Source: Arthrobacter gandavensis (GTDB lineage Bacteria > Actinomycetota > Actinomycetes > Actinomycetales > Micrococcaceae). Taken from it: a stretch of DNA of 64,000 nt. The position numbers were made by a program, and so were the translations under genes. The stretch covers positions 186,001 to 250,000 of the forward strand of contig NZ_VTFU01000003.1 in the NCBI RefSeq assembly GCF_009192735.1, read 5' to 3'. Each line of letters opens with the position of its first letter. Position 1 is the stretch's first letter. A model generated the notes under the pieces. The model was not told where the DNA came from. It saw only the letters and a list, made by a program, of their open reading frames with translations, and searched no databases. This document shows positions 56,756-64,000 of this stretch, piece by piece.

Positions 56756-58007
56756 TCAGCCAGTAACCGGGACCGGCTCTGCCGGCTGAACCCTGCGGGT
56801 GGGGCTCACCCAAACACCCGTCGTCGCTCGGGTCCATGCCTGTACCAGCGTGACAAGGCAGACGGCAGCGTCCAGGAGCCGGATCAGGGGGAACGCCAAT
56901 CCAAGAAGGAGCAACACCGGCCGGCGGAGCACGGTGGCGGCGAATATCGTCAGCAGAAAATCAGGCAGCACGACGCCGATAAGTAAGTCCACGGGCCGCA
57001 GCAGCGACACGTCAGTCAGCTCGGACAGGATGACGATCGGTACAGCCAGGAGCAGGACCAGGCTCGCCGAGACCAACTCAATGATGTGTATCAGGAGCAC
57101 CGCCCAGAAATGGCCCCGGTGCAGCCCATGCCTGCGTACGGTCTGCCAAAATCCGAGGCTCCAACAGCGAACCTGCCGCACATACTCCTTGAGATTGTCA
57201 GGGTCCTGGGTATAGGCGAGAGCCGCCGACGGATGGAACTCAATCCTTCCGAGTTTTTCTGGCATGGACCTCAAATGTCATGTTGAAGTCTTCAATGAGG
57301 AGTCCGGGGGCGGCCACATCGATTTCCGCGAGGACCCGTGTCCGGTACATGCTGGCGAAGCCGGGCACTATGTTCACGACGTTCGCCCGCTCCGACGCCT
57401 GTCCATACTTAATCAGCACCTGTACTGCGGCATAGAGGCGTTCGCGGTATCCCAAGAAGATGCGGGCGAACAGCCCGTGCCCCTTGCCGGGGGGAAGCGA
57501 CACTGCCCGGCCGGCCACCGCGACCACGTCCGGTGCTGCGAACAACGGCAACCCTGTCACCAGGTAATCAGGTGCGAGAGGGGTGTCGGCATCCAACAGC
57601 ATGACGACTTCATAGTTGGACGCCAGATCGAAGTGGTCGATTCCGGCGGCCAAAGCTCCGGCCTTACCGCGGTTGGGTGAGAGCTCAAGGCAGTTGACTC
57701 CTGCGCTGAGGGCAATCTCCGCCGTGGCGTCACTTGAGCCATCCGAGATGACGTGGATGTTTGAAGCCGGCACGAGCATCAGTGCGGAGGCGATGGTTTC
57801 GGAAATAACCAGCTCCTCGTTGTGCGCGGCAATAAGGGCAGCCACCTGATGCGGCACTACCGTGTTTCTGCCGAGCTGAGCCAAATGCTCAGGATCGGAC
57901 TTGTTCTGCCATTCCCCGACGCGGCGCAGCAGCCCGATCGTCGCCCAAAAGGGCGTGCTGATACCAAGTATCAGCAGCAAAATGACCAGTATCGACCATG
58001 GTTCCAT
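56756..58007 (-). pseudogene. Family 2 glycosyltransferase, frameshifted (PgaC/IcaA-like)
   Basis: Two frames encode one processive glycosyltransferase. The 5' frame (58007 to 57240) has a membrane helix and the catalytic domain: VAALIAAHNEELVISETI, ELSPNRGKAGALAAGI, LLDADTPLAPDYLV and IEDFNMTFEVHA. The 3' frame (57274 to 56756) continues with KLGRIEFHPSAALAYTQDPDNL, the QxxRW-like QVRCWSLGFW and membrane helices. The break is a run of five A on the coding strand (57258 to 57254); one fewer would join the frames. QVRCW replaces the canonical QxxRW Arg. The gene is either a pseudogene, a base-call error or a slippage case. Confidence 0.85.
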
Positions 58008-58047
58008 TACCTACCCCCAGAAAGGTGTTACGTGATTGTTCGCGGTG

Positions 58048-58821
58048 CTAGCCATGCTGGACCTGCCTGGTCGTGACAATTTCCAGCCACGGACCGTCGG
58101 GGACATCCACATCGTCCACAAACTGCCAGTTGACCCGGTCATTGGCACCGTTGAGCGATTCGAAACCGAGGCACCCGTTCAGCGCCGGTGAAACATCCAT
58201 GCCGGCACCGTTGTAATCGATGTTCGCCGGCCTGGCGTCGTCGTCGCCGAAAACGTACTCATCGTCGTCATAAAGACTGGGACCCGCATCCTGGACCTGC
58301 CCGTAGCATTCCCGGTCGTCCTTCGTGATCCTCACCCAGCGGTTCTTCATGTAGCTGAAGTTGGGGTCCTTGTCCCGGCCGGCGAAACCCGGGTCGTTGG
58401 CCCACGGAATGACAAAGCCCCTGATCGCAAAGGCACGGGGATTGTTGACATCATCGAACGGCAAATCCAGATAGAACGGGTTCTCTTGAGGAGTCATATT
58501 CCGCGGCATCCAGCTTTCCACCTCCGTCCGTTCCTCGGTTTCACAGCCTCCGCCAATGATCTGCCCGTCGCAGCCGCCGTAACTCTCCAGCCAAAAGCTG
58601 TCGTACGCCGAACGCGCCTGGCTTCCGTCGGGAGCATCCGGGTCATGGATTTGCCCCACCCAAAAAGTGGTTGCGACGATATCTGTGTGCCATGGGTATT
58701 CCTGCATTGCGGCGGCCTCTTCATCGTTGGCATTGCCGGAGCCCTTCTCTGGAGTACAGCCGACCCCGGCTAGGACCAACGTTGCAACGAGGGACGCCAT
58801 CACAATTTTGCGTCTCGTCAT
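58048..58821 (-). CDS. Secreted lipoprotein of unknown function
   Basis: A 257-residue protein with a signal peptide (RRKIVMASLVATLVLAGVGC) whose Cys at residue 22 is a probable lipidation site, although the -3 Gly is atypical. The mature part is acidic and Trp/Tyr-rich, with GGCDGQIIGGGC and CYGQVQDAGP segments resembling a beta-barrel cell-wall-binding fold (tentative). The ATG overlaps the stop of the degraded deacetylase by 4 bp, so the genes were once coupled. It is intact between two broken genes. Confidence 0.75.
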   Translation of the reverse strand: MTRRKIVMASLVATLVLAGVGCTPEKGSGNANDEEAAAMQEYPWHTDIVATTFWVGQIHDPDAPDGSQARSAYDSFWLESYGGCDGQIIGGGCETEERTEVESWMPRNMTPQENPFYLDLPFDDVNNPRAFAIRGFVIPWANDPGFAGRDKDPNFSYMKNRWVRITKDDRECYGQVQDAGPSLYDDDEYVFGDDDARPANIDYNGAGMDVSPALNGCLGFESLNGANDRVNWQFVDDVDVPDGPWLEIVTTRQVQHG

Positions 58822-60007
58822 CCGGCCTCTTTTCCTTCTCCGGGTTTCGTCGCTCCGCCACTGGGCACGGGCGCCGGAGTGGGAACGGGCGGGGCGAACT
58901 CAGCGTCGTACAGTCCGTAATCATCACTGACCAGGAACCCCTCATCGCTCAGGGTCAGGCCAAAGCTAATGGCGACGGCGCCGTCAGGCACCGGGGGAGT
59001 GGTCCACTCGGCGGGTGCGAAGTCGCTGCTGGGGTCAAGGAACGGGCTGGCAACCCAGAAATGCCATTCACCCGTGGCGTCCCGGTAGTGAACGCTGAAC
59101 TGGGTGCGGACATCGGAGGTGTACGAAGCCCGGAGTGAGTAGCGGCGCCCAGCTTCCACTGCCGGCGCGCAGGTGCCCAGATCCTGCGCGGATGCGAGCT
59201 TGGCGTCACCGTCAACGTAGCTCAACATGCTGAGACGGGAGCCGGCGGACCCTTGGGCACCGGGGGCCTTGATGAATTCGGGTCGGTTGATGCCATAGCC
59301 TGCACCGTCCGGACAACGGTGTTGTGCGTAGTTGTCCGCTCGGCCAGCCACGTGGTGAATTCACTAAAGAGCTGTTCGTCGACGTCAATCCAGTCGCACT
59401 CGTAGGGGCACAGGCCATGGAAAGTCAGGATGACCCAGCCGCCATCTTCCTCTGCCGCAAGCACCGCCTCCTGCAGGTCCGAGAGAAGCCAGTCCCTTTC
59501 CACTTGCCGGGGTGCTTTCAACAGAGTGAGATCGTCGGGGCGGAGCGATTCCGTGGTTGGACACCCCTCGCAACCCTCGCTGTAGGTGCCGCCGAGCCCG
59601 CGGCCGCTGTTGTATCCGCACTCCGGGACCAACGATGTCACTGCTGCTCCGGACGCAAACGGGTAGGCAAAATTCGTCACCTGGAACCCCAGCGACAACA
59701 GGTTCTCCCTGTCCAGGCAGATTTCACGCTTGGCCTCGTCGAGGGATAGCGTGTCGATGTCCGGATGGGAGAAGGTGTGACCCCCGATCTCGCGCCCTGC
59801 CAGGGCAACGTCCTTGGCCTGCCGCAGGGTCAGGGACCCGGCCTCATCCAGCAGGCCGGAGTTCAGGTAAAAGGTTCCCTTGAGGCCGGCGGCGCTGAGG
59901 ATCTGTGCCGCCGGTGCCTGTCCGCTGAACCCGTCACCGAAACCTAGGACCCCAGTCTTGAACACCCGTATTTTTCTTCTGCTTCGAGATCCCGCACTCG
60001 ACAACAC
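58818..60007 (-). pseudogene. Polysaccharide deacetylase with C-terminal carbohydrate-binding-type domain, degraded
   Basis: The NodB-like catalytic part is in one frame (60007 to 59222): GFGDGFSGQAPAAQILSAAGLKGTFYLNSG, GGHTFSHPDI (zinc His pair) and NFAYPFASG. The family's TFDDG is GFGDG here, so the catalytic Asp is lost while the zinc-binding Asp remains. No signal peptide is found. The C-terminal domain (YVDGDAKLASAQDLGTCAPAVEAG, WHFWVASPFLDP, AVAISFGLTLSDEG) is in another frame (59351 to 58818). The frames overlap near 59290-59351, implying a deletion of the linker plus frameshift. Confidence 0.8.
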
Positions 60008-60528
60008 ACCCCGGATTCTGTCTTCGGGCCCCAGAGGACCAGGAGCTGTCCAGACACGGCGTTGGGAACGGCTCCCGCGCAGTCGCCGGGCAGGATATCA
60101 AGGTCGGTCACGAGATAGTTGTGCCGGAGCGGGCACGGGAACAACGCCAGCGTCATCAATCGGGTGGACGACCCATACGAAGGCACTGCCCGGGGCCCTG
60201 CCCGGGACAGGGGCATCCGCCGCTGGTTTAGGTAGGGCAGGAAAACGGCCGCCGCGCGGCACGCGTAAGAGCTACTGGTTCTACTTCCGGTAACTCTCGC
60301 CAGGACACCTAGGCCTGTCGTCGGCGGCTTCCAAAGACAAGTAGTCCGAGGCCCTCCCCGATGCCGCGCCGGTGTGCGGGGCCGGTGGGAGGAGTAGGGA
60401 AGGGGAGGGCAGGGAAGGGGCGCAATTCCGCCTGCACGTGAAACAGGGGCCGCCTGCACGAAACAGCGACGGCGGCACCTCCCGTGGGAGATGCCGCCGT
60501 CGCTGGTGTGTTCGGTGGGGTGGGCTGG
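60008..60528. other. Intergenic region with degenerate half-parS duplication
   Basis: About 520 bp between the degraded deacetylase and cwlM. No credible gene is seen; a frame at 59944-60459 on the minus strand has no homology. CCGCCTGCACGTGAAACAG (60428-60446) is repeated at 60450-60466 without its central TG. The first copy keeps one parS half (CACGTGAAACA). Confidence 0.55.
60465..60504 (-). terminator. Terminator hairpin after cwlM
   Basis: AGCGACGGCGGCACCTCCC pairs with GGGAGATGCCGCCGTCGCT (one mismatch). It lies 25 bp after the cwlM stop on the minus strand. Confidence 0.75.
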
Positions 60529-61725
60529 CTACAGTCCGGCTACGCGCCGTTCCTCAGGTTCCTCCACCGGGTTGAAACGAATGACGTCGTCCAGGGCAAG
60601 GGTGCCCGTCGGCTGGTCTTCTTCTTCGAGCAGGTAGAGGCGCTGGATGCCGATAACGATGGCATCAGCCACCGTCTGGCGGAAGACCGGATCGGCAAGG
60701 CGTTCGGCGTCGCCGCGGTTACTCAGGTAACCCAGATCCAAGCCTACGGATGGGATGCCGGGAAGTTTCAGCGTGTCCCACGTCCGTCCATGGACGCCCA
60801 AACTGTCCATGCCGGTGCGCGCAGCCAGTTCCTTCATCAGCAGAATGGCGGCGCGGTGGCCGATGGGAGAACGTGCCTCGCCGGTTCCGGGCAGTCCCCA
60901 GTAAAACGCCGCGATGCCCGAGGCGGCTTCCTGGTTCAACCAATCACAGTGGAGGTCAAGGTTAAGGCTGGGAACACGTTCGCCGTCGGTCTCCATCCCG
61001 TTAAAAGCGGAGGAACGGGTGACTACCCGGGCGCCGAATTCACCCAGGATCCGCTCGACCCGCCGGCCGATGTCCGCCGCGACAAGAGCCTCAGTCAGCG
61101 GCTCGGAGGTCAGGCGTTCGACGGCGTGGGGAGAGGCAAGCTCGGACCTCCCGGTGCCCAGGGCGATGAGGCGTCCGCGCAGGGCTGTGGTGGAGCGGTC
61201 CAGCCGCTCGTAGTCGCGCAGCGCAAAGGCCTGGCTCGGGGTGATGGCCCGGTTGACGCGGGACATGGCCCGCATGGTGGCTTCATCGCAGACGCCAGTG
61301 CCCGGGATTCCCAGATTCTGCTGCAGCTCGGCTACGGCGTACCGGGTGCGCACACTGAACTCACCGTCGATGTGACCGTAGTAGAAACCGAGGTGGGAGA
61401 GGTGCCGCTGCAGCTCGGCAACGTCATCGCCGTGAGCCGGAGCTTCGCCTTCAACAAACGCCAGGGTGCGGTCGCCGAACTGGAACTGGGCATCCGCCAA
61501 GGCGCGCATCGTGTCCGGTCCGGCAACGCCGTCGACAATCAGTCCGCGGCTCTGCTGGAAGGAGCGGACGGCGGCGTCGACGTGGTCGTCAAAAAGGGTG
61601 GGGTCATTCACGGAGTCCGGAGCCAGGTAGGACATGGAGATGCCGGCACGCAGCAACGCTTCTCGAAGCGCTACGACGTGCCGGCCGGCATCCATCCTCC
61701 GCAGGGTATCTCCTGCCGAGTGCAT
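60529..61725 (-). CDS. cwlM: CwlM-like N-acetylmuramoyl-L-alanine amidase homologue
   Basis: A 398-residue cytosolic protein. Two peptidoglycan-binding-like repeats (about 12-75 and 90-150) are followed by an amidase_3 fold (about 180-375). The first zinc-His motif (usual DPGHGG) reads IALGTGRSE, the later NLDLHCDW keeps one His, and the usual catalytic Glu in VEIGFLSN is Asp (LDLGYLSN). It is therefore probably not a working amidase. In mycobacteria CwlM is phosphorylated by PknB and activates MurA. Placement beside trxA and parAB matches Mycobacterium. Confidence 0.93.
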   Translation of the reverse strand: MHSAGDTLRRMDAGRHVVALREALLRAGISMSYLAPDSVNDPTLFDDHVDAAVRSFQQSRGLIVDGVAGPDTMRALADAQFQFGDRTLAFVEGEAPAHGDDVAELQRHLSHLGFYYGHIDGEFSVRTRYAVAELQQNLGIPGTGVCDEATMRAMSRVNRAITPSQAFALRDYERLDRSTTALRGRLIALGTGRSELASPHAVERLTSEPLTEALVAADIGRRVERILGEFGARVVTRSSAFNGMETDGERVPSLNLDLHCDWLNQEAASGIAAFYWGLPGTGEARSPIGHRAAILLMKELAARTGMDSLGVHGRTWDTLKLPGIPSVGLDLGYLSNRGDAERLADPVFRQTVADAIVIGIQRLYLLEEEDQPTGTLALDDVIRFNPVEEPEERRVAGL

Positions 61726-61736
61726 GGTAGGTGTCT

Positions 61737-62063
61737 CTACTTCAGGAACGCCGCGAATTCCTGCTCCAAAACCTGCTTGGGCTTGGCGCCGATGGACGTG
61801 GCGGCCACCTCACCGCCCTTGAAGACGTAGACGGCCGGAATGGACGTGATGCCATACTTGGCCGCGATGGCCGGGTTGTCATCGACGTTGACTTTCACCA
61901 CGTCGACCTTCTCGGCGTACTGGGCCGCAATGTCATCGAGGATGGGGGAGAGCATGCGGCAGGGGCCGCACCATTCCGCCCAGAAGTCCACAATGACCGG
62001 CTTGTCGGCGGTAAGGACGTCGGCTCCGAAGGAAGCGTCGGTTACATCTTTGGCGTTGCTCAT
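61737..62063 (-). CDS. trxA: Thioredoxin
   Basis: A 108-residue disulfide reductase. The active site is FWAEWCGPCRML (CGPC), and the fold continues to VDDNPAIAAKYGITSIPAVYVFKGG with the cis-Pro. It receives electrons from TrxB, encoded 25 bp upstream in the same operon. Confidence 0.98.
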   Translation of the reverse strand: MSNAKDVTDASFGADVLTADKPVIVDFWAEWCGPCRMLSPILDDIAAQYAEKVDVVKVNVDDNPAIAAKYGITSIPAVYVFKGGEVAATSIGAKPKQVLEQEFAAFLK

Positions 62064-62088
62064 ATTGTGCTCCTAACAGGTTCTGAAC

Positions 62089-63114
62089 TTAGAGGGCTGC
62101 GTGTTCGGATACGGCTTCGGCCGGCGGAGTGGGAACTTCCGCAGCGGTTTCGACGGCGTCGCCAAGATCGGCCAGATAGTGCTCGACGTCGATGGCCGCC
62201 ACACATCCCGAGCCCGAGGCGGTGATCGCCTGGCGGTAGGTGGGGTCGATGACGTCGCCGGCGGCAAAAACGCCGGGCAGCGAGGTCTTGGACGTCCGGC
62301 CGGCGACGGCGATGGTGCCTTCAGCGGTCAGTTCCAGCTGGTCCTTGACCAGGTCGGTGCGCGGGTCATTGCCGATGGCGACAAAGACGCCCGTCACCGC
62401 GAGGTCGGACTCGGCGCCGTCAACGGTGCTGCGCAGGCGCAGGCCCGTCACCTTGTCCTCGCCGTGGATTCCCACGACCTCGGAATCCCAGACAAAGCGG
62501 ATCTTCTCGTGGGACAGAGCGCGGTCCTGCATGATCTTGGATGCGCGCAGCGTGTTGCGGCGGTGGACCACGGTAACCGTGGAGGCGAACTTGGTCAGGA
62601 ACAGGGCCTCCTCGAGAGCGGAGTCGCCGCCGCCGATGACAGCAATGTCCTGGCCCTTGAAGAAGAAGCCGTCACAGGTGGCACACCAGCTGACGCCGCG
62701 GCCGGACAGGCGCTTTTCGTCCTCCAGGCCAAGCTCACGGTAAGCCGATCCGGTGGAAATGATGACGGACCGGGCCAGGAAGGTTTCGCCGGTGCCGATG
62801 GTGACCTTCTTGATGTCGCCGTCGAGCTCAAGAGCCGTGACATCCTCGAACAGGATTTCGGTCCCGAAGCGGGCCGCCTGCTTCTCGAACTGGGCCATGA
62901 GATCCGGGCCCATGACACCTTCGGGGAAGCCGGGGAAGTTCTCCACGTCGGTGGTGTTCATCAGCTCACCGCCGGCCGTGACGGAGCTGGCAATCAGCAG
63001 CGGCTTGAGGTTGGCGCGGGCGGTGTAGACAGCCGCTGTGTAACCGGACGGACCGGAACCGACAATGATGACGTCGCGCACGCCGTCGGCGGTTGCTGGG
63101 GTTTCGATGCTCAC
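62089..63114 (-). CDS. trxB: Thioredoxin reductase (NADPH)
   Basis: A 341-residue FAD enzyme that reduces thioredoxin with NADPH. FAD motif IIVGSGPSGYTAAVYTARA, redox pair WCATCDGFF (CATC), NADPH motif AVIGGGDSALEEALFL and the late GVFAAGDVIDPTYRQAITASGSGCVAAI are in order. The C-terminal extension (~25 residues) is Glu/Pro/Ala-rich. It heads the trxB-trxA-cwlM operon. Confidence 0.98.
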   Translation of the reverse strand: MSIETPATADGVRDVIIVGSGPSGYTAAVYTARANLKPLLIASSVTAGGELMNTTDVENFPGFPEGVMGPDLMAQFEKQAARFGTEILFEDVTALELDGDIKKVTIGTGETFLARSVIISTGSAYRELGLEDEKRLSGRGVSWCATCDGFFFKGQDIAVIGGGDSALEEALFLTKFASTVTVVHRRNTLRASKIMQDRALSHEKIRFVWDSEVVGIHGEDKVTGLRLRSTVDGAESDLAVTGVFVAIGNDPRTDLVKDQLELTAEGTIAVAGRTSKTSLPGVFAAGDVIDPTYRQAITASGSGCVAAIDVEHYLADLGDAVETAAEVPTPPAEAVSEHAAL

Positions 63115-63279
63115 GGTTAGGTGTTCCTCTTCCTGTTGAAAACTCTCTCGATCCGGCCGTAATCCTGGTAAATCCCGGTGAACCCGGGATGCCGTTTGGT
63201 TACTCCGGGATCAGTGGGCACAACCGTTACCGGCTCCAGCTTATTCCGCACCGCGCCCTGCGGGACACGGCAGGGGCCC

Positions 63280-63298
63280 GGTCCGGGCCGCCCGGACC
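63280..63298 (-). terminator. Possible terminator before trxB
   Basis: GGTCCGGG pairs with CCCGGACC around a 3-nt loop in the 238-bp gap between the membrane-protein gene and trxB. There is no T-run. Confidence 0.45.
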
Positions 63299-63352
63299 CC
63301 TGATCGCAGTCCGGGTCCGGCCCGGTTGCGCGGTGCACCGGGCGTGTGATCC

Positions 63353-64000
63353 CTACGAGACTGCGATTTCCGCGATGCGCAGGCCCCACGGGTACGCGGC
63401 CTGAAGGCCTCCGGTCAGGCGCGGCAGCTGGGTGAAGTTCACGATCACGTATTTGGCCGTGGCCGGTTCACCGTCCACCTTGGGGACCTGGATGCTGGTG
63501 GTGGGGCCGGTGAAACCGCTCTCGGCCACAGGGAAGGCACCGTCCAAGCTGGGGGAATCGTTGAGCAGCACTGAGAAACTGCCGCCGGTTCCGTTGAGCT
63601 GGCTGATGTCGATCTTGTTGATCGCCGATTCTTCCTCCAGCTCGACGACGAGTGCCAGGTTGGGGGCCAGACCGCCGAACGTGTCGTTGGCGTAGACGTA
63701 GCTGGACCAATACGTGGCAGTGTTGCCGTCCAGGATCTGGGGCAGCGCTCCGTCGTTTTCCGCGTCAAGCCCGGGGTTCCCCGGGACGAGGCGGCTGATG
63801 CCTGCGGGCACAGGGGCGGGGGCCGCCGGCGCCGGGGCCTCTGAAGACGGTGCTTCCACCGGCGCACTGGCTGAGGGCGTCGTGACGGCCTCCGGGACAG
63901 CGGTTTCTCCGCCGACCTTGCCCAGCTGGCTTGCGGCAAGCACGACGGCGCCAACCAGGACCACAGTCAGCACGGCGCCTACCAGGACGCGGCCCATGGT
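63353..64000 (-). CDS. C-terminal part of a murJ-region membrane protein (partial)
   Basis: The frame reaches the right edge of the window. It begins with a membrane helix (GRVLVGAVLTVVLVGAVVLAASQLG), followed by a Pro/Ala linker and a discoidin-like extracellular domain (DAENDGALPQILDGNTATYWSSYVYANDTFGG, NKIDISQLNGTGGSFSVLLND, YVIVNFTQLPRL). This matches the C-terminus of actinobacterial protein-kinase-like membrane proteins that sit between murJ and trxB. The N-terminal portion, probably pseudokinase, lies outside. An ATG at 63997 also exists, so completeness cannot be judged. Confidence 0.75.
   Translation of the reverse strand, partial: TMGRVLVGAVLTVVLVGAVVLAASQLGKVGGETAVPEAVTTPSASAPVEAPSSEAPAPAAPAPVPAGISRLVPGNPGLDAENDGALPQILDGNTATYWSSYVYANDTFGGLAPNLALVVELEEESAINKIDISQLNGTGGSFSVLLNDSPSLDGAFPVAESGFTGPTTSIQVPKVDGEPATAKYVIVNFTQLPRLTGGLQAAYPWGLRIAEIAVS

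Noticed and set aside
56607-56837. 76-codon minus-strand frame before the glycosyltransferase
   Set aside because: It overlaps the glycosyltransferase 3' end and has no recognised family, so it was not called as a transposase remnant.

Overview
The window is a stretch of high-GC actinobacterial chromosome centred on the replication origin. It probably comes from the Micrococcaceae (Arthrobacter in the broad sense). The evidence is the order dnaA-dnaN-gnd-recF-DUF721-gyrB-gyrA-DUF3566-tRNA, with a 6-phosphogluconate dehydrogenase gene between dnaN and recF, the actinobacterial division cluster fhaA-fhaB-pstP-rodA-pbpA-pknA-pknB-crgA, many GTG/TTG starts, and a DLW-39 micro-gene between two tRNAs.

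Layout. 1-18 kb is accessory and metabolic. It holds a SoxR site at the very left edge, soxR, a hydrolase, Ku, a three-gene operon (acyl-CoA dehydrogenase, PIG-L deacetylase fused to a NodS-like methyltransferase, family 2 glycosyltransferase), a stress-type group (DUF4383, SDR, FAD/Rieske oxidoreductase, SRPBCC, Dps), a gluconate module (gntR, gntK, gntP), a membrane hydrolase and a CPA1 antiporter. 18-35 kb is the cell-envelope and division block: tRNA-Leu, the FHA/phosphatase/RodA/PBP/kinase operon, pabA/trpG, sortase E, crgA, rhomboid protease and cyclophilin. 35-47 kb is the replication block on the minus strand: tRNA-Ala, DLW-39, tRNA-Ile, DUF3566, gyrA, gyrB, dciA, recF, gnd, dnaN, oriC and dnaA. 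47.5-53.7 kb is the plus-strand rpmH-rnpA-yidD-yidC-khpB-rsmG-parA-parB operon.

53.7-56.7 kb is about 3 kb without a convincing gene. It carries seven of the nine parS sites found, two of them inside unusually long perfect palindromes, plus an 11-bp GGGCCC array and three short tandem duplications. 56.7-60.0 kb is a decaying exopolysaccharide locus: a glycosyltransferase frameshifted in a homopolymer, an intact lipoprotein, and a deacetylase broken by a deletion and lacking its catalytic Asp. 60.5-64 kb returns to the conserved cwlM-trxA-trxB block and the end of a murJ-region membrane protein.

The strongest leads are: a DnaA-box cluster about 14 kb from oriC, between crgA and the rhomboid gene; the parS array; a perfect palindrome that exactly fills the promoter spacer of the antiporter gene and implies a leaderless transcript; and the Nod-factor-like deacetylase/methyltransferase/glycosyltransferase operon. 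No CRISPR array, rRNA, phage or intact insertion sequence was seen.
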